Positions 1 through 9,980 are shown, numbered from the stretch's first letter. The stretch: 64,000 bases of DNA from Fulvivirga ulvae (GCF_021389975.1 NZ_CP089981.1:1010501-1074500), one strand, 5' to 3'. The notes: generated by a model not told the origin, from the sequence alone. A program made the numbers and translations.

Positions 1-1496
1 TCGGTTGAAGACAGCGCCACTTTAAGGCGGGCTACGATTTCACCTGCCAGTGTCAGATCCTCGCTGAGCACATCACTTTCAAAGGTCAGGACGTCCGGCC
101 TTCTGGAGGCATGCCTCTGATCATCTGTCATGAACCTTCTTGGTGTAAATGTTACTGATTCTGTTTCCGACGTGTAAGGCACCGGGTTGTCAGGATCGCT
201 GATGTATTTGAAAGTTGCTTCTTCATCCGTTTGCTCATTGATCAATAGCTTTCCGTTTTTCGCAAAACGCAATTTCACCGGAGGTATATCCTTAGGAGGC
301 CACACGGCAAACTCCTTCCAGGTTTTAAGCCCGGTATCAAACATATAAGCTTCGGGTAAGTCAAGCTGGCCTTCGCCTTTCAGATGATGATTAAAAAACG
401 GCCTTTCGATATTCTTCTGATAAAAGGTGGACACGCTATCACCATAGTAGATATGGTTTACCGCCTGATAACCTCTTTCCCTCGCCCAGTCACCATGGCT
501 CCATGGACCCATCACTATACTGTTTTTAGCTTTGGGGTTGTTTGCCTCTACCGTTTTATAAATATTCAGCGGTCCGTAAAGGTCCTCTGCATCGTACCAT
601 CCTCCTACTGTCATTACAGCATGGTCGATACCGTTCAGGTGTGGTAGTATATTTCTCTTCTGCCAAAACTCATCATAGTTAGGATGCTCAACGGTCTGCT
701 CCCAAAAGAAATCATCAGGATAATATTGCTTTACATTTTTCAACGGACCAAGGTTCATGTGAAAATCATACCCGTCAGCAGTGTTGCCTGAAGCCTGTAG
801 TTTTGTCCACTTGTCCATATACCAGCTTTCAGTGGTAGGTTCTGTCTGATGTCCGAAAACGGGGTAAGCAAACAAGTAGCTTTGCAGGAATGCTCCCATA
901 TGGTGGAAATCATCAAAGAAGAAATCCGCTATTGGTGCCTGTGGAGAAGATGCCACCAGGGCTGGGTGAGCCTCAGGAAGAGCCGCTGCAGTATAATGCC
1001 CAGGATAGGAGATTCCCCACTGTCCTACTTTGCCATTGTTATTCTTTATATTCTTCAACAGCCACTCTATGGTATCGAAAGTATCCGAGCTTTCATCTAT
1101 ATCTTTCTTATTCTTAGGGTTGTTCCCTTTGATGAAAGGCCTCATGTTGTCATAGTCTCCTTCTGACATCCATCTTCCACGTACATCCTGATAAACAAAA
1201 ATATACTTATCACGCATCAGGTATGGAGAGGGCCCCAGACTTTTCTTATAATTATCCTCACCGTACGGAGCTACACTGTATGGGGTACGTTGCATCAGGA
1301 AAGGATACTTCTTTGACTTATCCCTGGGTGTATAGACGGTGGTAAATAGTTTGGTACCGTCTCTCATAGGTATCTGGTATTCGTGCTTATCGTAATTGCT
1401 CCTTACGAAAAGAGAATCCTTATCCTGGGCTTTGAGGTCAACACTAAAAGTGGCAAACCCAAGAAAAAGGGCTGCTACTAAAATTCTAAAGTTCAT
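1..1496 (-). CDS. CocE/NonD-family hydrolase (X-Pro dipeptidyl-peptidase-like), 3' end cut by window edge
   Basis: About 498 N-terminal residues are visible and the stop lies left of base 1. The chosen ATG (1494-1496) is followed by a signal peptide ending near LKAQ, so the enzyme is exported. Next comes the entry sequence of the CocE alpha/beta hydrolase fold (MRDGTKLFTTVYTPRD). The nucleophile elbow reads GISYPG, its Ser being the catalytic serine. MGPWSHGDW follows, a signature of the family. The visible C-terminal part contains DDQRHASRRPDVLTFE, typical of the beta-sandwich PF08530 domain. Members hydrolyse ester or amide bonds (cocaine esterase, X-prolyl dipeptidyl peptidase, glutaryl acylase); the substrate here cannot be told. 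It lies in the same orientation as the propeller gene upstream (52 bases apart) and may be cotranscribed with it. Confidence 0.9.
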   Translation of the reverse strand, partial: MNFRILVAALFLGFATFSVDLKAQDKDSLFVRSNYDKHEYQIPMRDGTKLFTTVYTPRDKSKKYPFLMQRTPYSVAPYGEDNYKKSLGPSPYLMRDKYIFVYQDVRGRWMSEGDYDNMRPFIKGNNPKNKKDIDESSDTFDTIEWLLKNIKNNNGKVGQWGISYPGHYTAAALPEAHPALVASSPQAPIADFFFDDFHHMGAFLQSYLFAYPVFGHQTEPTTESWYMDKWTKLQASGNTADGYDFHMNLGPLKNVKQYYPDDFFWEQTVEHPNYDEFWQKRNILPHLNGIDHAVMTVGGWYDAEDLYGPLNIYKTVEANNPKAKNSIVMGPWSHGDWARERGYQAVNHIYYGDSVSTFYQKNIERPFFNHHLKGEGQLDLPEAYMFDTGLKTWKEFAVWPPKDIPPVKLRFAKNGKLLINEQTDEEATFKYISDPDNPVPYTSETESVTFTPRRFMTDDQRHASRRPDVLTFESDVLSEDLTLAGEIVARLKVALSST

Positions 1497-1548
1497 ATCA
1501 ATTCGATTTGTTATAATTGGTTTTTTTAATCCTGCCTATACGAACGAC

Positions 1549-4500
1549 CTACTTCTGTAAAGGTTCATAATCTTTAAAAGGGGAAAGATCAAGTTTTTCT
1601 ATTTCCTGCCTGTAATTTTTCCATTCCGTTTCAAAGAAAGCGTTGACATCCTTCAAAGCTTTTTCAAGTTTGGCTTCGGCCTGTTCTATCAGTCTTTTTT
1701 CGGTATCTCCGGGCACTGTCAGTGAAGACTGGATATAATAGCCGGCAATTCCGAGACGATCACCAATATCGGGAACCGGAGCTCTGATTATACCCTGCTT
1801 CTTGCTATTGTCCTCACCCACAAACGGAATGAATAAGGCTTCAATTGAATCTTTCACGGCGTTACTTTTCTCTATTGACTCTTTAAAAGCTTCCTTATCC
1901 TTTTCATTCATCTTTTTTATAAAGCCCTCAACTATTTCCTTAGATTCTGCCAGCCTCGCAGTCGCTTTTCCGGCCAGCTCCTGGTAGTTTTCAATCTGTT
2001 TCAGTGAAGTTCTTTGGGCCTTAAGTACTTCGGTAGACATTTCTACCCTGGGGTCAAACCTCACATTGATGGTTGTAGAGTCGGAAATATCCCCGAAAGT
2101 CATTTTCAATTTATATGTACCGGGCATAACACTCACACCTCCCGGTTCAGATTTATTTTTCCCGGGTTTTGCCCTGCCCGGGCCGTTCACACCTTTTTCA
2201 TCAAGCCCCCAGTACATCCTTTGGATGCCGTTTTCTTTCGGTGCCTTTTGCTTCAGGGTCCTGATCAATTCGCCTTTTTGATTGAAGATTTCTAGTGCCA
2301 GGGAATCATAGGCCACTTTCGTGGAATCTTCAGGCACTTTTTCCTCCACTACATCTTTCTTTTTATTTCCCTTTTTTTTGCTGGCAGGTTCTTCCTTCTT
2401 TGCCTCTTCCTTCTTTTCAGGTTTATTGATCAGGTAGGTTATCATGGCACCGGATTTTCTGTTTTCACCACTATAGATAGCATCAGCTGCGAATCTCGTT
2501 CCTGTAGGTTGCTGGTTGAGTGTCAGGTATGCATCGGGTGCTTTGAAAACGTCTAATTTCTTATTTAATACCTGCTGCCCCTCATTGGCTATAGCCCTAA
2601 GCGGCCTGATGTCATCGAGTACATAGGCAGCCCTGCCATAGGTACCAATAACAAGATCATGTTCTCTGGGATGGATTACCAGGTCCATTGTGGGTACCAT
2701 TGGGTAACCATTGGTCCATTGAGTCCAGTTTCTGCCTTCATCAATGCTCACATAAAGCCCACCCTCTGAGCCGAGAAACATTAGCCGCGGCTCAACAGGA
2801 TCCTGTACAAAAGACAAGGTATAATTCCAGACCTGGCTCTCACTCACCATACTCTGCCACGTATTTCCGTAATCTGTAGTACGGAAAAGATAGGGTTTGT
2901 AATCGGAGTTTCTGTAATTATTGACCACCACAAAAGCCTCTCCTGCACTATAGGTAGAAGGTTTTATCTGCGCTACCCATCCAGCCTTAGGCATGCCGGT
3001 GATCTTAGGGGTCACATTAGTCCACGATTTACCACCATCCCTGGTTAACTGAACAAGACCGTCATCTGTACCTACCCACATCACGCCTTGCTGTAAAGGG
3101 CTTGGCGAAATGGCCAGAATAGTAGTATTATTCTCTGCACCGGTAGCATCCATGGTAAGCCCCCCGCTCTCATCCTGTTTCTGCTTTTCAGGATCATTGG
3201 TAGTCAGGTCAGGGGATATAATTGCCCATGTACTTCCTTTGTCTGTGCTTTTGTGTACAAACTGGCTACCGAAATATATAACAGCGTTATCAAACGGATC
3301 CTGTGCGATGGCGGCGTTCCAGTTGAACCTCAGCCTGATATCCGCGTCGGGATGTGTAGGCTGAATAAACCTCTGGTGGCCTGTCTCCCTGTCGTACCGA
3401 ACCACATATCCCTGTTGAGCCATGGAATAGCCGTACCGGGAGTTATCAGGATCCGGAACAACATCAAAACCATCACCAAAAGAAATCTCCTGCCAATAGG
3501 AGTTCCTAATTCCCTGCGACTTCCATACATACGCAGGCCCGACCCATGAACCATTGTCCTGCATGCCCCCATATACATTGTAAGGGTACTCCATATCAAC
3601 ATTAATGTGGTAGAACTGAGCTATAGGTAGGTTCTCAACAAACCTCCAGGTTTGCCCGCGGTCATGTGTAATATTAAGACCTCCGTCATTGCCATCAATC
3701 ATAAAACTGGGATCATTGGGGTTGATCCACCAGGCATGGTGGTCAGGGTGAACGCCACGGCTGGTACCATAAGCAGGCATAAGCTGGGTAAATGACCTGC
3801 CACCATCTTCACTCACATTTACATAAGTGAATATAGTATATAGTCTGTTTTCATTTTGGGGATCAACGTAAATCTCAGAGTAGTAAAAAGGCCTGTTGCC
3901 TATCTCATTGGTATCTTCATTGATCTTCTTCCATTTATAACCGCCATCTTCTGACCTGTAAAGGGCATTCTTCTTCGACTCTACCAGCGCATAAACCCGT
4001 TTGGGATTACTTCTCGATACGGCCACCCCTATCCTGCCCAGATCACCTTCAGGTAACCCGTCTTCATCAGTAAGCTTCTTCCAGCTTTTTCCTCCGTCGA
4101 CAGTCACGTACAAGCCTGAGCCTGAACCTCCGGAATGGAAGGTCCATGGTTTACGTCTGTGCTCCCACATGGCAGCAAAAAGTTTATTAGGGTTTGTCGG
4201 ATCCATCACCAGGTCGGCTGCTCCAGTTTTTTCATTTACATAAAGCACCTTTTCCCAGGTCTGACCACCATCAGTTGTTTTATAAACACCTCTTTCCGGG
4301 TGTTCACCCCAGGGAGAACCAATGGCTCCCGCGTATACTACATCCGGATTGTCCGGGTGAATCACGATACGGTGAATATGCCGCGTCTTCTCCAGCCCCA
4401 TCAGGTTCCATGTTTTACCTCCATCAAGCGATTTATAAATGCCAAATCCGCCGTTTAGGCTGTTCCTTGGATTACCTTCTCCCGTTCCGGCCCATACCAC

Positions 4501-4812
4501 GTCGGGATTGTCCTGCTGTATAGCTACAGCACCAATGGACATTGACTTAACCTCATCAAAAACCGGCTTCCAGTCTACACCTCCACTTTCAGACTTCCAC
4601 AAGCCCCCTGAGGCGGTACCGGCATAAATAATATCAGGCTGGTCGTACACGGCATCAATCGCCGTTACCCGTCCGCTCATCCCTGCAGGCCCGATGCTTC
4701 TGGGTTTCATCTCTTTAAACTTCTCTATGTCAAGCTTTTGAGAGAATCCCCGGGCAGTAAAAAGTAATATTGCTGTGACCACAAAGAGATGGCCTCGAAA
4801 TGATTTTAACAT
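1549..4812 (-). CDS. Secreted VPS10/sortilin-like BNR-repeat propeller protein
   Basis: A 1087-residue protein with a signal peptide (ending GFSQ) and many Asp-box/BNR repeats of the form SxDGGxTW, for example KSLDGGKTW, KTTDGGQTW, TRDGGKSW and STDKGSTW, spread over roughly residues 60-740. This is the tandem seven-bladed propeller layout of sortilin/VPS10 and GH74-like proteins. A Lys/Glu-rich linker sits near residues 790-830, followed by a helical C-terminal region. Such proteins are common in Bacteroidota, often next to peptidase-like genes, and are annotated as VPS10-domain or glycosyl hydrolase without tested activity. I did not identify a GH74 catalytic Asp pair, so peptide or protein binding is as plausible as xyloglucan cleavage. 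The neighbouring CocE-type hydrolase fits peptide processing. Confidence 0.85.
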   Translation of the reverse strand: MLKSFRGHLFVVTAILLFTARGFSQKLDIEKFKEMKPRSIGPAGMSGRVTAIDAVYDQPDIIYAGTASGGLWKSESGGVDWKPVFDEVKSMSIGAVAIQQDNPDVVWAGTGEGNPRNSLNGGFGIYKSLDGGKTWNLMGLEKTRHIHRIVIHPDNPDVVYAGAIGSPWGEHPERGVYKTTDGGQTWEKVLYVNEKTGAADLVMDPTNPNKLFAAMWEHRRKPWTFHSGGSGSGLYVTVDGGKSWKKLTDEDGLPEGDLGRIGVAVSRSNPKRVYALVESKKNALYRSEDGGYKWKKINEDTNEIGNRPFYYSEIYVDPQNENRLYTIFTYVNVSEDGGRSFTQLMPAYGTSRGVHPDHHAWWINPNDPSFMIDGNDGGLNITHDRGQTWRFVENLPIAQFYHINVDMEYPYNVYGGMQDNGSWVGPAYVWKSQGIRNSYWQEISFGDGFDVVPDPDNSRYGYSMAQQGYVVRYDRETGHQRFIQPTHPDADIRLRFNWNAAIAQDPFDNAVIYFGSQFVHKSTDKGSTWAIISPDLTTNDPEKQKQDESGGLTMDATGAENNTTILAISPSPLQQGVMWVGTDDGLVQLTRDGGKSWTNVTPKITGMPKAGWVAQIKPSTYSAGEAFVVVNNYRNSDYKPYLFRTTDYGNTWQSMVSESQVWNYTLSFVQDPVEPRLMFLGSEGGLYVSIDEGRNWTQWTNGYPMVPTMDLVIHPREHDLVIGTYGRAAYVLDDIRPLRAIANEGQQVLNKKLDVFKAPDAYLTLNQQPTGTRFAADAIYSGENRKSGAMITYLINKPEKKEEAKKEEPASKKKGNKKKDVVEEKVPEDSTKVAYDSLALEIFNQKGELIRTLKQKAPKENGIQRMYWGLDEKGVNGPGRAKPGKNKSEPGGVSVMPGTYKLKMTFGDISDSTTINVRFDPRVEMSTEVLKAQRTSLKQIENYQELAGKATARLAESKEIVEGFIKKMNEKDKEAFKESIEKSNAVKDSIEALFIPFVGEDNSKKQGIIRAPVPDIGDRLGIAGYYIQSSLTVPGDTEKRLIEQAEAKLEKALKDVNAFFETEWKNYRQEIEKLDLSPFKDYEPLQK

Positions 4813-4953
4813 GTTTATATGAGTTTGGATCTTTAATTAAAGATGCTGAGATGATTAACTTAATACAAGCTTTAACACAGAGAAGTCCGTAGCAATTTTA
4901 TAAAAGGTTAAAATCTCCTGCTACGCGGTAGCTGCATATACCCGGTGAGGCTA

Positions 4954-5703
4954 TCACAGAAACTCCACTTCTTTAAAATTAAATTGCTTCAGTCCCTTGT
5001 AAGTCTCTACCTCCAGTAGCCCCTGCTCCGTGACACCCGTTATTCTACCCTGAAAAACCTCCTTATCTTTGTACAGGTGGTCTTCACCGAAGCGATACAT
5101 ATTATTAAGATATTCATGTCTGAGGTTACCTGTTTCTCCTCTTTTCAGTTGAAGATATCGCCTTTCCAGGTGTTCGCACAGCGAGCTTAGGGCTGTTTCA
5201 AGGTCATATATTTCACCGGTTATTTGTGCAAGTGAAATTGCTTTGTTTTCAGGGAATTTCTGCTGGTTGATATTTAGCCCTATACCTGTAATGGCATATT
5301 CAATTCTGTTATTTTTCAATACATTTTGAATTAAAATACCACAGACCTTTTGCTCCTTGTAGTATATGTCATTAGGCCATTTAACCTGGAAGCCATTTTT
5401 TATACTATTCAGATAATCAATAATCCCCAGTGAGATGATTATGTTGAGATTAAACTGCTGAACTATTGACAGGAAATTTGGCTTTAATACTAAAGTAAAT
5501 GTAAGATTTTTGCCCGGCTCTGTTAACCACGCATTACCACGTTGCCCTTTACCTGCTGTCTGGTTACTGGTGATTACAATTGTCCCTTCAATAACCGGAT
5601 GTTTTTCAAGCAGATGGGCGGCTTCATCATTTGTAGAGTGACAAGTTGGCAGGAAAATGATCTTTTTGCCCAGAAATAATGTTTTGGCAGGAATTTTATA
5701 CAA
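4954..5703 (-). CDS. birA: Biotin--[acetyl-CoA-carboxylase] ligase
   Basis: A 249-residue monofunctional (class I) biotin protein ligase, which transfers biotin through biotinyl-AMP to the carboxylase carrier protein. The substrate-recognition stretch STNDEA lies near residue 23, the biotinyl-AMP loop GKGQRGNAW near 51-59, and the catalytic-site motif KWPNDIYY near 103-110, followed by CGILIQN. There is no N-terminal helix-turn-helix, so unlike E. coli BirA it should not repress transcription. A C-terminal SH3-like tail is present (GRITGVTEQGLLEVE). It is divergent from rsfS, and the rsfS promoter overlaps its first codons. Confidence 0.93.
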   Translation of the reverse strand: MYKIPAKTLFLGKKIIFLPTCHSTNDEAAHLLEKHPVIEGTIVITSNQTAGKGQRGNAWLTEPGKNLTFTLVLKPNFLSIVQQFNLNIIISLGIIDYLNSIKNGFQVKWPNDIYYKEQKVCGILIQNVLKNNRIEYAITGIGLNINQQKFPENKAISLAQITGEIYDLETALSSLCEHLERRYLQLKRGETGNLRHEYLNNMYRFGEDHLYKDKEVFQGRITGVTEQGLLEVETYKGLKQFNFKEVEFL

Positions 5704-5712
5704 GTATTTTTG
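5683..5712 (+). promoter_or_regulatory. Bacteroidota-type promoter for rsfS-ftsH
   Basis: TTTG at 5683-5686, an 18-base spacer, then TATTTTTG at 5705-5712 match the Bacteroidota sigma-A pattern TTTG/TAnnTTTG. Transcription would begin about 5718, some 28 bases before the rsfS ATG. The -33 element lies inside the 5' end of divergent birA. Confidence 0.55.
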
Positions 5713-5745
5713 TTAGTTTTGTTTAGTATATTTCAAAGATAATTA

Positions 5746-6123
5746 ATGAATGTAAATAAAGATTTAGCTCCTTCCGAAAAATTGAGTCATGCGGTGGTGA
5801 GAGGTATGCAGGAGAAAAAAGCTTCCAATATTGTAATAATGGATTTGAGAGAGGTTAAAAATGCAATAGCAGATTTTTTTGTGGTTTGCTCAGGTAACTC
5901 TGATACCCAGTTAGATGCAATTGCAGACTCTGTTGATGAGATAGTTTCAAAAGAACTTGACCAGGATCCATGGCATCAGGAGGGTAAAAACAATAAAGAG
6001 TGGATGTTGCTGGATTATGTAGATGTAGTAGCCCATATCTTCAAAAAGGATAAACGTGAGTTTTATGCTCTTGAGAACCTTTGGGGCGATGCTAAAATCG
6101 AAGCTATTGACGACGGAGCTTAA
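5746..6123 (+). CDS. rsfS: Ribosome silencing factor RsfS
   Basis: A 125-residue member of the RsfS/Iojap family (DUF143), which binds ribosomal protein uL14 and blocks subunit joining when nutrients are scarce. The sequence carries the family features: an N-terminal helix, KKASNIVIMDLREVKNAIADFF, then VVCSGNSDTQLDAIADSV, and the C-terminal WMLLDYVDVVAHIF. Length is normal. It precedes ftsH by 63 bases, an arrangement frequently seen in Bacteroidota. The start is the first ATG after the promoter at 5683-5712. Confidence 0.95.
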   Translation: MNVNKDLAPSEKLSHAVVRGMQEKKASNIVIMDLREVKNAIADFFVVCSGNSDTQLDAIADSVDEIVSKELDQDPWHQEGKNNKEWMLLDYVDVVAHIFKKDKREFYALENLWGDAKIEAIDDGA

Positions 6124-6186
6124 AGAGAACTTAAATAGATAGATAACGTTAGACAGTTGATGTTGAGCAATTTTTTTTAAACAGAT

Positions 6187-8241
6187 ATGCCAGATAAGAA
6201 GAAAAATATTATTCCTAATAAACCTCAAAAGCCAAATTATCAGGTATGGGTTATCGTGATCCTGATCGCCGTGATATTTGGTATAATGATATTCAACCAG
6301 TCGAGCACGCTGGTACCTATCACCATGAATAGGTTTGAGAGTATGATGGTCAGCAATGATGTGCAGAGAGTAGTGCTTATAAGAAATCAGAAATACGTTG
6401 AAATTACCTTGAAGCCTGAGGCACTTGATAATGCCAAGTACAGAAATGAACTTGAAACAAGTAGCCCTTTTGGTGTAAGCTCCGGGCCTCACTACAAGTT
6501 AAATATAGGTTCGGTCGACAGTTTCATATCCCAGTACCAGGAGCTGAACGAAAAGCTGCCATCTGATCAGCAGGTAGACTATGAAGTGGATGACAAGTCA
6601 GATATCACTAATTACATCTTCCAGTGGGGGTTCTTTATATTTATTCTTTTCGGGTTCTGGTTCCTTATGCGCCGAATGACTGGTGGCGGTGGCCCCGGCG
6701 GACAAATATTCAATATTGGTAAATCAAGAGCTGCATTGTTTGACGCGGAAAATAAGGTAAAAATCACCTTTGACAACGTAGCTGGCCTTGACGAAGCTAA
6801 AGAAGAAGTAAGGGAGATAGTAGAATTCCTGAAAACACCGAGCAAGTTTACCAAGCTCGGCGGCAAAATCCCTAAAGGTGCCCTCCTCGTAGGCCCTCCG
6901 GGAACAGGTAAAACTTTATTGGCAAAGGCCGTTGCCGGTGAAGCCGCTGTACCTTTCTTTACACTTTCGGGTTCTGATTTTGTGGAGATGTTTGTGGGTG
7001 TTGGAGCTGCAAGGGTAAGAGACCTGTTTAAACAAGCCAAAGAAAAAGCTCCTTGTATCGTATTTATTGATGAAATTGATGCTATTGGTCGCTCCAGAGG
7101 TAAAGGGCAGATGCCAGGCTCAAACGACGAAAGGGAAAATACACTAAACTCACTATTAGTTGAGATGGATGGCTTCTCTACAGACAGTGGTGTAATAATA
7201 CTTGCTGCCACTAACCGACCTGACGTACTAGACTCGGCATTGATGAGACCCGGCAGGTTCGACCGTCAGATAAGCATCGACAAGCCGGATATAGTAGGGC
7301 GTGAGGCAATATTTAAGGTGCACCTTAAGCCTTTGAAACTGGGCAAAAATGTTGACCCTAAAAAACTGGCTGCTCAAACTCCCGGTTTTGCAGGGGCGGA
7401 AATAGCCAACGTGTGTAACGAAGCCGCACTGATTGCTGCACGTAAGGATAAGCCCGCTGTTGAAATGCAGGACTTCCACGATGCCATTGACAGAGTAATC
7501 GGTGGACTTGAAAAGAAAAATAAGATCATCTCTCCGGAAGAAAAGAAAATTGTGGCTTACCATGAGGCTGGTCATGCAGTGGCAGGATGGTTTCTGGAGC
7601 ATGCCGATCCCTTGGTTAAGGTGAGTATCGTACCAAGAGGTGTTGCTGCATTGGGATATGCACAATACTTACCAAAGGAGCAGTTTCTCTACCAAACTGA
7701 ACAATTGATAGATGCTATGTGTATGGCACTGGGAGGCAGAGCTGCAGAAGAGATCATCTTCGACAAGATATCTACCGGAGCCCTTAGTGACCTGGAAAGA
7801 GTGACTAAGATGGCATACAGTATAGTATCTGTCTATGGTATGAATGATAAAGTAGGTCATGTATCTTTTTATGACTCCAAGCAATCTGACTACAGCTTTA
7901 CCAAACCATATTCAGAGGCCACGGCAGAAACCATTGACCAGGAGGCAAGAAAGGTTATAGAAGATGCCTTCCAAAGAACCAAGGACCTGCTTTTGCATAG
8001 AAAGAAGGAACTGGAAATAGTAGCCAAGGAACTGTTGGAAAAAGAGATCATCTTCCAGTCTGACCTGGAAAGGCTCATTGGCAAGCGACCATTCTCGCAC
8101 CCTACCAACTATGAGGCCTTTACCAACGGACAGGACAAGAAGGAAGAAGAAGGTCATAAGCCTTCCAGTATGGGTGGCTCATCCGCACCTGAGGAATCTA
8201 CAAAACCTCTTGATACTGATTCTACGAAAAAAGATATATAA
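6187..8241 (+). CDS. ftsH: ATP-dependent zinc metalloprotease FtsH
   Basis: A 684-residue membrane-anchored AAA+ protease for misfolded membrane proteins and regulatory substrates. Two transmembrane segments (about residues 17-37 and 145-165) bracket the periplasmic FtsH extracellular domain. The AAA module has Walker A GPPGTGKT near 237, Walker B VFIDEID near 292, the pore sequence FVGVG, and the second region of homology (NRPDVLDSALMRPGRFD). The protease zinc site HEAGH is near 459. The hydrophilic tail, rich in K, E and S, is typical of Bacteroidota FtsH. All catalytic motifs are intact. It is in an operon with rsfS. Confidence 0.98.
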   Translation: MPDKKKNIIPNKPQKPNYQVWVIVILIAVIFGIMIFNQSSTLVPITMNRFESMMVSNDVQRVVLIRNQKYVEITLKPEALDNAKYRNELETSSPFGVSSGPHYKLNIGSVDSFISQYQELNEKLPSDQQVDYEVDDKSDITNYIFQWGFFIFILFGFWFLMRRMTGGGGPGGQIFNIGKSRAALFDAENKVKITFDNVAGLDEAKEEVREIVEFLKTPSKFTKLGGKIPKGALLVGPPGTGKTLLAKAVAGEAAVPFFTLSGSDFVEMFVGVGAARVRDLFKQAKEKAPCIVFIDEIDAIGRSRGKGQMPGSNDERENTLNSLLVEMDGFSTDSGVIILAATNRPDVLDSALMRPGRFDRQISIDKPDIVGREAIFKVHLKPLKLGKNVDPKKLAAQTPGFAGAEIANVCNEAALIAARKDKPAVEMQDFHDAIDRVIGGLEKKNKIISPEEKKIVAYHEAGHAVAGWFLEHADPLVKVSIVPRGVAALGYAQYLPKEQFLYQTEQLIDAMCMALGGRAAEEIIFDKISTGALSDLERVTKMAYSIVSVYGMNDKVGHVSFYDSKQSDYSFTKPYSEATAETIDQEARKVIEDAFQRTKDLLLHRKKELEIVAKELLEKEIIFQSDLERLIGKRPFSHPTNYEAFTNGQDKKEEEGHKPSSMGGSSAPEESTKPLDTDSTKKDI

Positions 8242-8342
8242 AGCATAACCATGTTTGAAAAGAGGCTGTTTTGAAGGCAAAATCATTTTATGATTGGCTT
8301 TTGAAGCAACCTCTTTTTATTTTAGCGTTCTTACAAAAAGAT

Positions 8343-9119
8343 ATGCCGCACACCATAGATACTCTAAGTGGAAAGAAAATATACTTTGCTTCTGATTTCC
8401 ATCTGGGAGTACCCTCCAGGAACAAAAGCCTGGAAAGAGAACTAAAGATCGTAAGATGGCTGGATCAGATAAAGTCTGATGCTCACTCCATTTATCTGCT
8501 CGGAGATATCTTTGACTTTTGGTTTGAATACAAACATGCTATCCCAAAGGGCTTTATCAGGCTACAGGGTAAACTGGCAGAAATAACAGATGCAGGCATA
8601 CCCGTAATTTTCTTTACCGGTAATCATGATATGTGGATGTTCAATTACTTCACTGAAGAACTGAACATCCCGATTTACCGCAAGCCTAAACAATTGAAAG
8701 TGGGTGATAAGAAACTGCTGATTGGGCACGGAGATGGCCTGGGGCCTGGAGACCATACCTATAAACTTTTGAAAAAGATATTTAGCAGTAAATTATGTCA
8801 GTGGTTATTTGCAAGAATACACCCCAACACTGGCATCGGCATAGCCAATTTCTGGTCAAGAAAAAGCCGGATCAGCAGCAGTGGTGAAGACGACCACTTT
8901 ATGGGGGACAAAGAATTTCTTTGGCAATATTGTAAAGAGGTGGAACAAAAAGAGCACCACGATTATTATATTTTCGGCCACAGGCACCTGCCTCTGGATT
9001 TGGAAGTAGGTAAACACAGCCGCTATTTTAACCTGGGAGAATGGGTCAACTACCAGACATACGGCATTTATGATGGGGAAACATTTGAGCTTCATACTTT
9101 TGAAAAGGACAGCCACTAA
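8343..9119 (+). CDS. lpxH: UDP-2,3-diacylglucosamine diphosphatase (LpxH-type metallophosphoesterase)
   Basis: Calcineurin-like phosphoesterase that hydrolyses UDP-2,3-diacylglucosamine to lipid X in lipid A synthesis at the inner membrane face. Metal-ligand blocks are seen in order: FASDFHLG, LLGDIFDFWFEY, FTGNHDMW, GHGDGLG and FGHRHLP. The reading frame is open upstream to a TTG at 8271, but the added 24 residues are hydrophobic and unlike the family. The ATG at 8343 gives MPHTIDTLSGKKIYFASDFH, the usual start. The protein is then 258 residues, normal for the family. It sits 101 bases after ftsH. Confidence 0.88.
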   Translation: MPHTIDTLSGKKIYFASDFHLGVPSRNKSLERELKIVRWLDQIKSDAHSIYLLGDIFDFWFEYKHAIPKGFIRLQGKLAEITDAGIPVIFFTGNHDMWMFNYFTEELNIPIYRKPKQLKVGDKKLLIGHGDGLGPGDHTYKLLKKIFSSKLCQWLFARIHPNTGIGIANFWSRKSRISSSGEDDHFMGDKEFLWQYCKEVEQKEHHDYYIFGHRHLPLDLEVGKHSRYFNLGEWVNYQTYGIYDGETFELHTFEKDSH

Positions 9120-9909
9120 TCTGTTTTTGTTCACGGCCTGCATCACATTCCATGTATCAGGCTTTGGACAGCAGTTAATTCCGGTTGACTCCACAATCAT
9201 AGACACTCCTGTAAGTGCATCCATTGACCGGCTGAACCATATCTACATTGCAGATAAAAAAGGCAACCTTAATCAGTATAGTAATACCAGTCTTATTCAG
9301 ACCTTCTCTCCGCAGCAAACAGGCAGCATAACCCTGGTAGAGGCATGGAATCCATTGAAAATCTTTGTTTTTTACGCCGACTTTCAGGAATATGCCTTTT
9401 TAGACAGGTTTCTTTCTGCCTCCCAACGATTCAAGGCCCCGGAGCTCTCCCGCTTTAGTGGCATGATGACCATGAGCACTGATAACAATCTTTGGATTGT
9501 CGATTATATCAACTTTGGCCTGCGAAAGTATAATATCAGCTTTGGTGACTACACTATCAATACTCCGTTTGACCTCATCCTTGACCCTGACAAATATGAA
9601 ATAACCTTTATCAGGGAGTATCAAAACCTGGTTTTCATCAGTGATAAGAACAGTGGTATCCTGGTATTTGATAATTTGGGCAACTACCTAAAGAAAATAC
9701 AGGTAAAAGGTGTGAGCCATTTCAGCTTTACAGGCGATGACCTGTACTATATCGCAGAGGGTGCTCTCATCAGTACCAACATTTATTCCGGCAAAAAGTC
9801 TGCACTTCCTCTGCCTAAGGAAGCATTATTTGCCTTTTTGTACGAGGATAACAAGCTTGCCCTGGTATCGGAGAATATGCTAACCGGTTATTTAATTAAA
9901 GAAAAATAA
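9070..9909 (+). CDS. Exported beta-propeller-like protein of unknown function
   Basis: A 279-residue protein overlapping the end of lpxH by 50 bases. ATG at 9070 and TTG at 9100 are both possible starts; the latter begins at LKRTATNLFLFTACITF and gives a cleaner signal peptide ending GFGQ. The mature part has short repeats resembling six-bladed or NHL-type propeller strands, such as IDRLNHIYIADKKGNL, TDNNLWIVDYINFGLRKY and NLVFISDKNSGILVFDNLG. I know no assigned function. Overlap with lpxH suggests translational coupling and perhaps an envelope role. Confidence 0.75.
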   Translation: MMGKHLSFILLKRTATNLFLFTACITFHVSGFGQQLIPVDSTIIDTPVSASIDRLNHIYIADKKGNLNQYSNTSLIQTFSPQQTGSITLVEAWNPLKIFVFYADFQEYAFLDRFLSASQRFKAPELSRFSGMMTMSTDNNLWIVDYINFGLRKYNISFGDYTINTPFDLILDPDKYEITFIREYQNLVFISDKNSGILVFDNLGNYLKKIQVKGVSHFSFTGDDLYYIAEGALISTNIYSGKKSALPLPKEALFAFLYEDNKLALVSENMLTGYLIKEK

Positions 9910-9980
9910 AAATACCCCTATTTGGGGGATTCGCCGCAGCTATTTATTTCGGATATTGCTTTCAAGTTCTGATTGATTCA

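Noticed and set aside
1549..4812. Naming the propeller protein a GH74 xyloglucanase
   Set aside because: Asp boxes alone do not show catalysis, and I could not place the catalytic Asp pair; VPS10/sortilin-like naming is safer.
5947..6492. 181-residue minus-strand ORF across rsfS and ftsH
   Set aside because: Opposes two well-identified genes and has no recognisable domain.
6612..7211. 199-residue minus-strand ORF
   Set aside because: Shadow of ftsH, opposite the AAA domain; Ser/Pro-rich composition typical of antisense frames.
8271..8342. N-terminal extension of the LpxH-like protein from a TTG
   Set aside because: The added hydrophobic residues are unlike the family; the ATG at 8343 gives the normal N-terminus.
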